A stretch of 64,000 bases of DNA, taken from positions 6,450,210 through 6,514,209 of the forward strand of contig PYIU01000001.1 of NCBI GenBank assembly GCA_003415625.1, given 5' to 3'. Both the position numbers and the translations under genes were made by a program. The notes under the pieces were generated by a model. It saw nothing but the letters and a program-made list of their open reading frames with translations. It made no database searches and was not told the origin of the DNA. Of this stretch, positions 1 to 11,740 are shown in pieces. The stretch is from Aquanectria penicillioides (lineage: Eukaryota; Ascomycota; Sordariomycetes; Hypocreales; Nectriaceae). Within the stretch, counting starts at the first letter, position 1. Every line of letters starts with the position of its first letter.

Positions 1-737
1 GCTGTGGGAAGAGGGTACTGGCTTGACGTTTCCCAGTGAGATTTGGTTTCCCGCGGCGCACCCGACCGGCTCGAGGTCGAGCTACGCCCTGAAGAGGAGT
101 TGCGGCGGGCCTCGACCAGAGATGATTTGTGGCCTCGCTGACCCGAAGATCGGGATTTATCCTTGTAGTGTGTTTCGAGGTGCTGCTTCATGTTGTCGGC
201 GCGCGTGAACTTTTTATGGCAACCCAGAAACGTGCACTGGACGGCCTTCTCAGCGGTGTGGATTTTGGAGTGTCGCGAAGCATGGCCCGAGGTTGTGAAC
301 GTCTTTTCGCAGCCATGGCTATCGCGATAACGGCACGGGTACCGCTTGCTGGGTCGGTCGGGCATAGGCGACGTGGCGGTTTGGTTGGAGAATTCGTCAT
401 CGAAAGATGCGGAGCGGGTGCTCTCGGCGTAGGCTGAGGGCTTGGCTGACTGGGCGTCAACGCCGTACTCGTGAGAAATAGAGTACCCGGGCTGTTGTCG
501 AGCGTAATAATCGACGTTGGGGGTCATGGGCGAGGCGGGATCGTTGCTCATTTGAGAATCATATGAATCGGAGCGCAGCAGCTCGGGAGTGTTTGGTGAA
601 GAAGAGCCTCCCGAGGTGGAGTATGATTGAGCCATGGCGTGGCCGGAGTGAAAGGCTGAGGGGCGCTGAGCTAGGTAGCTGGAGATGTCATCGTTCAGGA
701 GGGAGACCTTTCGGCCTGCGGCGTCTCGAACGTGCAT
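1..737 (-). CDS. C2H2 zinc-finger transcription regulator, Nrg1-like (partial, runs off left edge)
   Basis: Open frame from an ATG at 737 down to base 1 without a stop, so about 245 residues of the N-terminal part are visible. After a Ser/Pro/Tyr-rich disordered region (residues 1-130) come two adjacent C2H2 fingers at about 133-190: the first has PCRYRDSHGCEKTF with FTTSGHASRHSKIH, the second QCTFLGCHKKF with FTRADNMKQHLETH. The FTTSGHxxRHxxIHT segment followed by a finger with RxDNxxQH strongly resembles the DNA-binding region of yeast Nrg1/Nrg2 repressors (family knowledge). A Ser/Arg-rich tail follows. Nuclear DNA-binding function is inferred, and the target genes are unknown. No intron is needed. 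The upstream side is a very long gene-free stretch, often seen near regulators. It could also be another fungal two-finger C2H2 factor. Confidence 0.8.
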   Translation of the reverse strand, partial: MHVRDAAGRKVSLLNDDISSYLAQRPSAFHSGHAMAQSYSTSGGSSSPNTPELLRSDSYDSQMSNDPASPMTPNVDYYARQQPGYSISHEYGVDAQSAKPSAYAESTRSASFDDEFSNQTATSPMPDRPSKRYPCRYRDSHGCEKTFTTSGHASRHSKIHTAEKAVQCTFLGCHKKFTRADNMKQHLETHYKDKSRSSGQRGHKSSLVEARRNSSSGRSSTSSRSGAPRETKSHWETSSQYPLPT

Positions 738-1618
738 GATGAAGGAGAGAGAATAAAACCGAGAGCGTGATCAAAGCTTGTGTTGCGAAAAAGGACTATG
801 GTTGCGAGTGGTGGAGGGTCGGAAGCAGCGGATTTGAAGGTGTGTAAGGTTGTAGGTAAGGAAGGGGGGTTTGAGGTCAATCGAGGCGAGGCGAGCGAGC
901 GCGAGGCGGAGCAGAATTAAGCACGGTGCCTGGGGGCCGATGGCAGCTGACAAGGGGTGCTGGAGGGATCGGGTGCCGAAGAGCAGCTAGGGGGGTCGGC
1001 CACTAGGAATGCGGAAGCTTGAGGCTGTGGACAGGAAAATGAGGGCGGGAGGCTTTGAGACGAAGTCAAGGTCTCGCAGTCTGTCTCAGGGCCGTGGCTG
1101 CTTCTCTTTTGGAAAGGTTATTTCTTTTTCCTCGGTCTCCTTGATGTATTATTGTATTTGGCGTGAGGCTGAACTAAACATGCACAAACCACGGTTCTCA
1201 GAGTGTTATTGAAGCAGTTCGTCAATGAGTACGTGCTAAACCGAATGGATGTGGCAGCAGTGTTGAGGAAAGTGCAAGAAGTCGCGTCGAGTGACGGCGA
1301 CATGTACTGAGGAACGTATCTGGCGAGAGTGATGAAATTGTTGTCCGATGGCGCTGAGCAAGCGGATGAACAGATCCCAAAGGGGGAAACAAATGCCAAT
1401 AGCGAAGGCGTGCGGCAGAGCGGGAAGGATGGGAGATTGGGCGATGAGCTCAAGCCGGGTAGGACAGGACAGGGTACCGAAGAGGGACAGGGTATGTTCG
1501 TTGAGGTTTCCTTCGTACGAGCCCAAAATCTAGCATCCAGGAAGATGAAGACAAGCAAGATGCAAGGGGGAGATCCGAAGTGGAAACTAGGAGGGGAGGG
1601 AAGAAGAAAAGGCGAGGA

Positions 1619-1631
1619 GGGGGGGGGGGGG
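1619..1631. repeat. G homopolymer, 13 bases
   Basis: Uninterrupted run of 13 G in the C2H2-proximal part of the gene-free stretch. Confidence 0.9.
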
Positions 1632-2261
1632 AAGCCTGTTATGTATAAACAGAAATCAACCACGGCGATGGATGGTCTATGACGAGGTAGGTGAATGATA
1701 GACCCTGGCGAACAGGTCAAGTCAATGCTAGAAGATCAGGTCAGATCAAGGTCAGACGAGGTCGGGTGTGACAAGGCTACCTTGGAGGGAGCTTTATTTG
1801 GGTTCAAAACCGTCGAGAGAAGGGCGAGGCCAAGGACGAGGTTGATGAAGAAGACGAGGAAAAGCGAGGTAGGTAGATAATTACAGTTAAAGGAAGAGAG
1901 GAGGAGGCGGAGAGGGGTGGGGTGGGTTGGAGGAGAGTGTGTGAAGCAGGTAGAGAGTGTGTGTAACCGACTGCAGAGTGGGAGTGGGGGTGAGCGGGAG
2001 ACGGAGCGGGCGTGGACTAAGAAAAAGTCATCGGAACCACGGGGCCACGGGAGAGAGAAAGAAGAGCGTGATAGAGGGAAGGAAGGGGTGGTGGGGACCA
2101 GAACAACATGGTGCATTGTACGCAGAGTACTGGCCAAGGCAGGGTAAGAAGGATGGGGATGGGCTTTCCGCAGGCTTCGCGCATGAAACCCCATCCATCG
2201 ATCGATGGGATCGAGGAAGTCGCGAGAGGTGTGCGTTCCTGCCCGGTCGCGAGCCCTAGCG

Positions 2262-2351
2262 TGGCCTGGCATGGCCTGGCGTGGCCTGGTCGGGCCCTGC
2301 GAAAATCTCAAGCTTCCCGCTCCCAGCAGCTCCCAGCTCCCAGCTCCCAGA
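2262..2351. repeat. short direct repeats TGGCCTGG and CAGCTCC
   Basis: Imperfect tandem copies of GGCATGGCCT-type units (2262-2296) are followed by three to four copies of CAGCTCC (2322-2351). Simple-sequence expansion in noncoding DNA. Confidence 0.7.
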
Positions 2352-4080
2352 GTGTGGGAGTGACCGGGGTGGTTCGACCGGGGGATGACGGCTGTGGGCC
2401 CCCCGGTGTGGGGTCTTGTTGTCAAGGACATGGGCGGTTGGCGGAAGACGACAAGGGTCTTTGGCAACTCGACCTTTTTTTTTTGGGCCCTTTCTTTCCT
2501 GGGCCAGCGCCGGGACGTACATACCGGTACAAGGGCAACAAGGAGATGACGGCAAGGGCGAGAATAGCTGGCAAGGGTTCGAGTAGCGTCGTCGAGCGGC
2601 GTCGAGCGTCCCATCGTCGTACAACCACCCGCCCCACAGAAGGGTCTAACCCGAACAGGGAGTGCCACTCCCTCAGAGATGCAAACCCTTTGGGTCTCTC
2701 CCGCCGCTGGGCTTGGTACCACGGGCGCTCCCTCGGTACCTCACTTGTATCCGCGCCGCACACCCCTCCATCTCCCCTCTCTCTCCTCTCACGAGGAGGC
2801 GACTGGTGAGTGTGAGAGACGAGAGGGGTCCCGTGTGAGTGTGGCTTGACATGAACTTTTTTTGGCTCTGCTTCTTGCCCGACAACGTTCCCCAGTCACG
2901 TCCCGGTCGAGTCCCAATCGAGCCCTCCGCCATGTCGATCCCCAAAACCTCACATTGTTGTGCAGGCCGTCGGCAGCTCATCGCATCACAGCCTTGTCAG
3001 TCGCACCACCGCCTGCCACGACCACACTCACCACCGCCGCCGCCAACCAACCCCCCAGGCCCCGAATCTTACTCCTCACTGTCACGACTACGGTAGCATG
3101 TCAACCCCCCGTCCCCGTCCCCGTCCACATCCTCGTCTCTATCCCCTCACCAAACTACCACAAACCGCCTCCTCGTCGGATCTGTCGCGACATTCCCATG
3201 CGTGTTTCGAAAACCTCTCCCACGCCATTTTCCTATCTTGCCTCCTTCTGCCGCACACACATTTCCTGCTGCCCCGTCTCTGTGAAGGCGCAACGCCGCT
3301 CGGCCGCGGTGTCGCGGATGAGCGTGTCAGCTTATGGATAGGACGGGACGCTCCTCCGGTGCCTGGACCCTGCTTGCCAGCTGAAATCTCGATCCCAAAA
3401 CTAGTAGGCGTCATAGTGACGGGGTACGAGATTACACCAGCCCAATATGAGGGGGGGGGGGCAAGAAGACCCTCAATACCCCTTTGACCGCCTGGTCACA
3501 CCATGGTGACGTCAGGCTCATGACAGCATGCTTGCCTGGACCCTGACATTGGTTTGGGAAGACCAGCAACCCGTAATTATGAGCAATCCACCGATTGAAT
3601 GGACTGAAGGCCCAAGTGGAAATACGGTGCTTTCTATCAACGTGAAGCTCATGCGCGAAGCAGCGTCATGCAGCGCAGCGGCTCTTCGTCAACGTAACCC
3701 AGCAAAAAAACCCGGAGCTCCCTGTGTAGTCGAAAGTCTGTCTTGGGGAGCGGGCGCTCTCGCCTCGCTCTTGTAGAGGTCCGAAGGTCCCGTCTTGCAG
3801 AAGCATTGAGATGCAACTACTGCACGAGCTTAAAGGCAAGGATACAGCCAGGACCGGAGAGTGCGAACAATGGTCCACGAAGATACCGCAGGACCCCGTC
3901 AATCAATGGCATTTTGGTTTTTTTCTTCCTTCTTCCACCTTGCTCTTCCACCATGAATTGGGTTTACCACGAAGGCGAAACTTGGGGAGCCAACCAGAGA
4001 ACACGCTTGTTGTCGGTTTTAGCAGACAAAAGAGCCGGCGTCATGATGACAAGCGGCGCATTGAGCGAGGCATGAGCTCT

Positions 4081-4103
4081 AAAAAAAAAAAAAAAAAAAA
4101 AAA
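4081..4103. repeat. A homopolymer, 23 bases
   Basis: 23 consecutive A residues followed by a short C run. No retroelement-like coding sequence or target-site duplication is visible beside it. Confidence 0.85.
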
Positions 4104-4750
4104 GCCCCCCAGCTGCCTAGCCTCCTTAACACAGCCGGAGCCTTGCCACTTGTGGCCCAGGCACTCCACGGGGAACGAACCATCCACGACTGGCCGGGTG
4201 CGATTTGCGGGCGCCGAGAAGTGGAGGCGACAAGGGGCAAAGCAACAGCAAAGCTACTAGCCCGCCTAGCGTTAGGCGTAGGTCATCGCGCCCTCATGGG
4301 CTTCACCAACAACGAGTAGAGCACTATGGAGCTACAACGAGTGTTTTCCACGAGCTCAGTGGACGCCGCCCTGCCCCAGAACGCAGATTATGGATGGAAA
4401 GCGGTGGGGGACGGGCGGGGAACAGGCGGAGTCCCCTGGGCGCTAACGCCTCAAGGGTCGCTCTCAACAGCCAAGGACACCTTCTCGAGGAGTTTCCAGG
4501 GTCCCCCCTCCGAGCCCCAGGGCACATCAGGGCACATCAGAGCATCTCGAGGGGCCCCAGGCGCCACGGCCAATAATCGGTCAGATCGGGGAAAATACAT
4601 GAGGGTGGGTGGTTGACCAGCGCCGGCGTCAAACCAACGCACACCCTTCCACTGACACGCTACAAGCATTGCTGCACGCCTGGGTTCTATGGGACACTGG
4701 CAGCAGCCATCGGTCATCAGTCATCAGTCATTAAGCATTGAACCCACCAA

Positions 4751-4802
4751 GAAAACAACGCCAGCGCCAACACCAGTGCCAGTGCCAATGCCAATGCCAC
4801 AA
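4751..4802. repeat. imperfect hexanucleotide repeat (CCAGTG/CCAATG)
   Basis: Tandem six-base units drifting from CCAGCG through CCAGTG to CCAATG in noncoding DNA. Confidence 0.75.
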
Positions 4803-7800
4803 GGGCGGAGGGGAAGGAGGGGAAAGAAGGGGTGGAGGGGCTCAAGACGCGTCGCCCAACACAGCTGTCTTGAGTCACCTTTCGCCCATCGCCGACGGCC
4901 GGGAGCCCGGGGCAAGATGGGCGGCCTGCCTTGTTGCTTTGTCTTGGTTCGGCATGGCCTGGTTTCGTTTGGGTTTGGCCCTCGCCTGAGCGGCCGCGTC
5001 CCAGAGGCTCCTCCTCTGGCGGCGTGCTTTGTGCTCCCCGTTTAGTCGACGCCATCAGCTTCGACCTGCAACTCTCCCAGTCCGCTAATAGGAAATATGT
5101 GCTCACCTGGCCACTGTCCAAGGGCACAAGAGGTCAAGCTTGGAAACTCTATCACGCACACATCCACGGCTCTCCCTGCCCCTCACCATGGGGCTTACTT
5201 CTTTGGCCTCTCATCGCACCAACAACACTACGGCGTAGTGCCGATATTCTCTCTGATCCTTTCTAATCAAGGCACCCATGTAGGTATCATTTTCCCCTCT
5301 TCCCCATTCCCATTGCCTCTCGGCATGTTTGACTGTTCCAGTCTCCCCGAGCCCGACGGTCGGGTTACCTAGCGGTGACATGGTATCGGGGGCTACCCCC
5401 CATGACATTGTGGACTAGCCTTGCCTTACCCTGCCTGACCTGGCCTTGTAGACAGGCCGACAGGCAGGTACCTACCTAGGTACACCTGCATGCATGGTAC
5501 CTACAACACCTCGCCCTTGCCTTGCATTCAATTCAACCTCGGTACGTATCTTGGCAAGGGCCATGGCTTGCGCGGCCCCACTCAACCCAACCACTAACTT
5601 ACGGACACCACTCAAAAGGTCCCCGTCCCTTCCACCCACAACACCGTCGTACCCGTCGTACAGTACGTACCAACTTGTCAATTTCCTTTCTTTTCTTTTT
5701 TCTGTCTTTTTTCCAAAAAATTTTTGGTATTTTTTGGGGTAGCCTTTGCCACACTCTCTTCACCAGGAACTTGCTGGCTGGGCCACAAACCACCAAACAT
5801 ATCATGCATACGGACTACACATGCCTATCTTGTCTGCCCTGACCGTACCATTCACCACTTATACACACCACCTGTAAATCACACCCACTCATCAGAGGGA
5901 GAGACACATGCACACTCGCTCTCTTCCGTTTGGACGGGGGTAGATTGCGGCCTGCAGACGACCCTGCTGCCAGGCTCACATCCAACCCACTCATTTTGGG
6001 TAGAGGTGTCGGCAGAATGCAATTCTTGCACAAAACCATGGTCTCGCGGATGGTCTTCTCATTCTTCCCCGCCTTGATTGCCTTAACAAGACAACAAATT
6101 GGCCTCATCGTCCTTCCTGGACGCCATCCCCCAGCGCCTTGTGCATGTATTGGATCCAACTTTCGGTCAGTTTCCTCCGGTGAATACGGTACATGTGCAT
6201 TTCTACCTTATCATTCACGTATGCACTATCCCATTTTCCAGCCTTTCAGGGTCCAACTCCTTGTCCGCTGACTGAAGCCACCAAAATGCCAACGTCACCA
6301 TTTCGGGCCGCCATCAAACTGCGTCTGTCAAAGCTCCACGCATCTTGATGCAACCTCTGCTGCCCACTTACATTTTTGTCCACTCAACGTGCAGCGCAGT
6401 CAGTCAATCTCTGAATCAGTCAATCAACCCGTCCATTCTCTGCGAACCGATTGCCTAGCAGAAGCAAAGCCGGGGAGATTGGCATGCTGAACGGAAATTA
6501 GCCGGGGCTGAAAAAAAGGTTTCGACAACCTAGCCCATTTATTCTCACCTGGGCTCTGCCCTCATGACGGGCTGCCACCGGGGAGCCGGCCAGCGACGAC
6601 AATTGGGGATCGTAGGTATGACAGTCATCTGTCGTCATGGCTCAATCCCGTCCCCGATAAACGTCGGGCCTCAACGTTGCAGAAACGCTGGGGCCGGGAC
6701 TAGCGCCATGGCAGACAAGCTTGTGCCTTGCCTGCTTGGTCGTATCTTGCATCCTCTGCTTGCTCATTTTGAGTCGGGGCGACCCAACACGACGAGGGCT
6801 CTTCCCTCATGCCTGTCATCTCTCCTTGGTCGTGGCCTGAAATCAAGAAACAACGATGCGGCTACAGCACCCGAAATGTCGTCTTGAGCCACTCAAGTTT
6901 CTTGGATCCAAAGCCAGGTCCAGTTTCCAGGCCTTAGAGGCTCCGTCCTGGTGGTGGTGGGCACGGCATACACAGGAGAGTCAACGATGTGAGCTGGAGA
7001 TCTCAGCTTTCGCGGGGGATCGGCTAATTTGGGTTGGTCGGGGACTTGGGTGGCATGCCTTGTGGAGATTTGCCCAGCCTCGCGCGCCCCCACTGCTGTG
7101 GCTCGGGAGACACCCCTCCCCGGACCGACTTGGAGATGTGAGGAGGATGTGGGCCGGCCTTTGGTTGCGTGCCGGTGATCTTGGTACCGGTATCTTGGGG
7201 ATCATGGGAGAAGCAACGAGCATCAAAGTTGCATCTGGGTGCTTCGCGCTAGGAACGCCAAAGTCAAGATGTGGCAATCCGTGCTGCCACTTTCAGTGTA
7301 TCACGACGCTCTGCGTGCTCGACCCTGACGAATTGTGCATATCAGCCGCTGGCGACTGGACGAGGTCGTCACTGCCCGCCCATCCACCGCAATTGCTCCT
7401 AGCCACTCCGTCCTCGGCATGGATTGTCAGGTACCGCCCAGCCGGGAGGGATCAGCTTGTCCGGCCGAGTCAGTGATAGACCCGACTGCTGGTAGATGTC
7501 AAACTGGCATTCAGTCATCATGCTGGGCAACGTTTGTTGAGCTTACACCAATGCCAATGTCATTTGCCAGACTCTGCTCTGCGTTCTCGTCCATCACCAT
7601 GCTTTTCAATTCCGTCGCCGTGTTTACACCACCACTGAAACGGGGTCTTTCTATAATGTCACAGATCTTGGTCAAGACACAGGCCTTCCGACTGTCCCCG
7701 GGCCACAGCAATCAATCACTGAACCTCGCGGCCAAGTAAAGTTTTCTCCTCAGCGCGTTGATTCATGTTCTCATTCGCATGCATGGCCCTACATTCAATC

Positions 7801-9523
7801 CAGTCTCCTGGTCCCTCAGTACCACCTTGGGGAAGCTCGGACTGTTCTCTCTTCTGCCCTACGAAAAGTCCATGATAGGCAAGGGTTTCCCCATGTCCAC
7901 TAATTGCTTTTCCCTTCTTTTTCTTTTTATTTCTCACGCAGATTGGGTCTCTGATTTGCTGGTTCTCACCCCCCCTCCCCCCTTGCCCCATCATATGCAC
8001 TGCTTCGACGTCATGGTGTGGGTTTCTTCTGACCATCCCTCCAAGTGAAGTCGAAAAAACCTAGTAGGCTAGCAGCTGATTTTAGCCTCGCCTTGGTTTG
8101 GTAACGACACACACTCTCCCGCACACAAAGCAATTCAGCCAAGGTCTAGAACTTGATACCGATTTCCATCCCCCGGGGTTGGTTCCTGGTCCTGCAAGGC
8201 GTGCCGTGTGGCTATCTTAACTTGCTTGCTCAACGAATAGCAGATACCTAGTTCGAGACACGGCTGATGCCCACGGCTTGGATTCGTGGTGTTTGGGACC
8301 AGAACACGTGTGAGTCGTCCAATATTCATGTCCCTAGATACTATTAGATCCACGGCCCCCAAGACTTTCGTGATGCAAAGAACGCTCGATGACTTCGATG
8401 AGACGGCACGGCACGGCACGCGCCCCAATCCCCTTCTGCCGTCACAACTCGGTACCCTGAGAGAATCGCGATCACAACCTGGGAGGGGATGGAAATGAGA
8501 GCAAAAGCAAATCGATTTTTTGTGAGGTACGAATACGTAGCCCAAAGTGCTCTCATGTTCCATTATATTTCCAGTTTCCTGGTCGATGCATTGCTTTTCC
8601 CGTTGCTCTAATTCCTTGCCATGCCCTACCCCGTTCGTTCGTTCACACATGTTAACATCCACCCACTCACACTGCCTTGGGTTTAGCTTATGTCTACCTA
8701 GAGGATCTCGATGCTCTGAAACATCGACAATTTGGCGGTGAAGTCTTACAGCCAGGGCATGCAACCCAACGCCTCTCTCGTGAAGTGGTGGGATTTTGTC
8801 CTCCCTGCAGCTGCTGTACTGCTCGTGGGGTCCGCAGACCCCTATTGTCTGCCATGTTCTCCTGCCGGTCCCCGAGATCTGACATGTTCATGCCGGTGCT
8901 GTGGCTATCATGTCACATTCACCCTCCATTTCCAAGCGATCAATTGCACCACTGGTCACATGAGTGCCGATCATCGATCGAGATCTCTCGAGATTTGCTC
9001 AACTCACGACCCATACTGTTGTTACTTCTTGTTCCGTGCCCCCCAAAAGAGCTCGCCCCCCTCCTCCTCACTGGCAGGTGAGGCGACGACGTGGATGGAC
9101 ACAGAGGGAAAAGCAACCATAGGATTCCGAGTACAGCGATGTTTCGACACACATCCTACACACATACACACATTATTTCTTATTCCCTATTAGTTGGATT
9201 TTTTTTTTGATGCAGTAACCGTGATAGCCGCCATCCTATCAAGACAAATAAAGAAACGGTCACAACGGACATCCAGCAAGCCTCTGTGTGTTTATCCCTG
9301 AACGCCTTGTGCGCCTGCAGATCCCTCCCGCTCTCGCTGGGGTGTCCCGTCTCAGGGGGTGTTTCTGACTTCTCACCATGACCCGTGATAATAATAGCGA
9401 GAGCCATCTCGATGCCTATACTTCTTTTCGATGGCCGTTCTTTCCTCCCAAGCCTCAGTCGCACGCAGCAACCCCCCTCCCCTCCCCTCCCCTCCTATTT
9501 CAGTCGCCGTCCTTGTCTCTCTC

Positions 9524-11413
9524 TCATGACTTACTAGGGCCAGCAGGAGGCCCCATTTTGGCCTTTTTGGCTGCCGGTAGGTCCGGGACCTTGAAGCCGT
9601 TGGACGCGCCGCCGCCGACCTGCGTGAAGCTGCCGCCTTTGAACCAACGGTCTTCCTCGGCCTTGCGCTTCTTGCTAAGCTGCGCCTGCACCTTGGGGTC
9701 CACGAGTTCGAGACCCTGCACGGGGGTGAAGGCGAGCGACGAGGCAGTGCCACCCGTGGCAGAGCCGATGGTGCTGCCGACACCCGACGCCCTGAGTCCC
9801 TTGCCGCGAAGGTCAATATTGGAAGCCTGCCCGAAGCTACCGATGGACGACGCTGCGCCGCCCGCGGTGCTTGCTGTGCCCCAACCCTTGTTTTTGGCGC
9901 TGAGCTTGGCGCGAGTGCGCTGGTCGACCTGGAGGCCGCGGATACGGCCATCGTTCGCTTGCCCAATCATGCCCATGCCTACGGTACCCTCGCCCGTGCC
10001 GTATCCAACCTCCCTCTCCTCCTTACCAAAGGCCAGTCTGTTCTGGGCCTTGCGGAGATCGGTCATGGCAAGAGCCTCCTTGGCCTTACGGGCTCTTCGA
10101 CCACCTCGTTTCCGGGAGGGCTTGTCGTCCGGCACCGGGAGCGCTCGCTTTCCCTTGTTGGGTGGGGGTTCGGTAAGTTTCTCCAATCGTTCCAGGCAAG
10201 CTGATTTCAAGTCTTCGCCTGTAGACCCATCGGCGCTCGAATGGATACGGTCGACTCGAGCTGCTAGGACGAGCTTGGCGGACACAATTCTCATAGCCTG
10301 CTTCTTTAGATCGTTAGGAATACCCCGGATCATTTCTGAGTTATAGAGGTATCCTTGTTGTCGGATACCGATGTTGGTAGCCAGTCCAGCTTGCCTCTTC
10401 TTGGATCCCCAAGAGGGAATGTTGCAGGCAGGCGTCTTGGATAGACCAGTCAATCCACCAGCGGCATTAAGTAGCTGAGCTGCTGTCAGGGAGCCGATCA
10501 GGGCCGTTAGGTTTGGGGCAAAGATGTTCATGCGCGATTGGACGTATTCCGTCAAAGTCTGCTTCGCCTTGTTGAGTGAGATGACCATTTGACATGCTTG
10601 CACAACTCGCTGAAGCTCCTCGGGCAGCATTTCGTGACCCTTGGATGTCGTCGCCTCCACTGTGACAATCATCAATGATGGACCATCCAGGACGGATTTC
10701 AAGCTGAGGCCCAAGGGGTTGTCTGTCGAGGTCTGTAGCGCCTTGATACTCTCCGAGTCCATGGGGCCGTTGCCCAAGATAGCCACAACCTTGGCGTACT
10801 CGAGGGGCGTGGTGACCAGTCTCTCGAGCTCCGGGAAACGGGTAGAATAGTGATCGCGGATGAACTTGTGCACCAGAACCACCTCTCCATCGATCATGGT
10901 GGACAGGCTGTTGGACTGTGTGAGAAGGTGATACTCGGGATGGTCCTCGATGTTTCCAACGGTCGTGCTTTGCGTCGCAGCTTGTGATCGATAGTGTGCA
11001 ATTTTCTGTAGCGTCCGAACCAACACGTCAGGGCTATCCCTCAAGAGAACAGATGTAAACGAATCGTTCATCGAGACGCGACCGCGGTGTTTGCGGTCGA
11101 GGGGAGTACTAACCTCAAGGATGGGCTCTAGGGTCTGCATCAGACTGGCGACGCTGCGCACATCTTTGACAGTTCCAAGCTGCATTTTCTCGACCTTGGC
11201 CTTTGTGGCTTCGGCATCATCCATGTCATTCATATCGGCTTCCGCTTTTTCACCGTCGTCGTCATCGTTGTCCGCGGCCTCTCCATCGACGTCCATAGCG
11301 TCGCGGTCGCCGTTGGCCTCTTCGTCGTGGATGAGGCCATCGTTCTCAACCTCCTCAGCCTCATCGCCGGAGCTCCCGAAGTCGTTGAGTAGGTCGTCTG
11401 CGACTGTCGTCAT
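9524..11413 (-). CDS. prp31: pre-mRNA splicing factor Prp31
   Basis: Two exons, 11413-11114 and 11005-9524, giving 593 residues. The product is the U4/U6.U5 tri-snRNP factor that binds the U4 15.5K/Snu13 complex in the nucleus (family knowledge). Visible blocks are an acidic N-terminus, a NOSIC/coiled region with NIEDHPEYHLLTQSN (about residues 115-180), a Nop domain with NLTALIG, SLTAAQLLNAAGGL and CNIPSWGSKK (about 185-345), and a basic Prp31 C-terminal region with KPSRKRGGRRARKAKE and RWFKGGSFTQVGGG. The start is placed at 11413 because MTTVADDLLNDF matches the family N-terminus; a longer frame to 11503 exists but looks like 5' leader. The 108-nt intron (11113-11006) has a GTTAGT donor, CTGAC branch point and CTACAG acceptor. 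It is a multiple of three and has no stop, so unspliced RNA also reads through. Divergently paired with CLF1. Confidence 0.95.
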   Translation of the reverse strand: MTTVADDLLNDFGSSGDEAEEVENDGLIHDEEANGDRDAMDVDGEAADNDDDDGEKAEADMNDMDDAEATKAKVEKMQLGTVKDVRSVASLMQTLEPILEVSTPLDRKHRGRVSMNDSFTSVLLRDSPDVLVRTLQKIAHYRSQAATQSTTVGNIEDHPEYHLLTQSNSLSTMIDGEVVLVHKFIRDHYSTRFPELERLVTTPLEYAKVVAILGNGPMDSESIKALQTSTDNPLGLSLKSVLDGPSLMIVTVEATTSKGHEMLPEELQRVVQACQMVISLNKAKQTLTEYVQSRMNIFAPNLTALIGSLTAAQLLNAAGGLTGLSKTPACNIPSWGSKKRQAGLATNIGIRQQGYLYNSEMIRGIPNDLKKQAMRIVSAKLVLAARVDRIHSSADGSTGEDLKSACLERLEKLTEPPPNKGKRALPVPDDKPSRKRGGRRARKAKEALAMTDLRKAQNRLAFGKEEREVGYGTGEGTVGMGMIGQANDGRIRGLQVDQRTRAKLSAKNKGWGTASTAGGAASSIGSFGQASNIDLRGKGLRASGVGSTIGSATGGTASSLAFTPVQGLELVDPKVQAQLSKKRKAEEDRWFKGGSFTQVGGGASNGFKVPDLPAAKKAKMGPPAGPSKS

Positions 11414-11740
11414 GGCGGCGGCGGCGGATGATGGATCAACGTGATGAATAATGGATGTGGTTCGCGACAACGAGGCGTGCCTGGGCGCAAGAGCTACAAA
11501 CAAATATTTGCTAGGCTGCTAGGCTGCAAGGCTGAGAAAACGCCACAGATACGTGGCCCGTGCACGTCACCTAGAAATCTTATCGATGCCCGTCAGCCAC
11601 GCATCCATTTTTTCGGCCTTGTTGATGTCGCGTCGCCGTTTCGACCTCATCCATCACTTCGACGACGGCTTTGCCATTTTCCCACACCGTGTTTTCCTTC
11701 GAATCTCTGTTCCTTCGCTTGGGGTACTTGTGGCGCAGAG
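11414..11740. promoter_or_regulatory. shared promoter between PRP31 and CLF1
   Basis: 327 bp separate the two divergent start codons, so both 5' leaders and core promoters must lie here or overlap. No clear TATA box is visible. It holds pyrimidine-rich tracts next to the CLF1 start and GCGGCGGCGGCGG next to the PRP31 start. Co-regulation is inferred from position only. Confidence 0.6.

Larger units (their letters stand above)
738..9523. other. 8.8 kb gene-free stretch
   Basis: Lies between the start of the C2H2 gene and the 3' end of PRP31. Open frames up to 327 codons (for example 1736-2722 on the minus strand) are low-complexity, overlap each other and show no family motif. The stretch holds a 13-base G run (1619-1631), TGGCCTGG and CAGCTCC direct repeats (2262-2351), a 23-base A run (4081-4103), a CCAGTG/CCAATG repeat (4751-4802) and a TACCTACCTAGGTAC motif cluster (5461-5505). 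The C2H2-proximal part probably carries its promoter and 5' leader. I see no tRNA or conserved RNA. Confidence 0.6.

Noticed and set aside
1736..2722. Minus-strand open frame of 328 codons
   Set aside because: Low-complexity, Arg/Pro/Ser-rich, no family motif, and overlaps several equally long frames on both strands.
4081..4103. Poly-A run considered as the tail of a retroelement
   Set aside because: No reverse-transcriptase or SINE-like sequence and no target-site duplication were seen around it.
9378..10346. Plus-strand frame of 322 codons
   Set aside because: Antisense shadow of the GC-rich PRP31 coding sequence.
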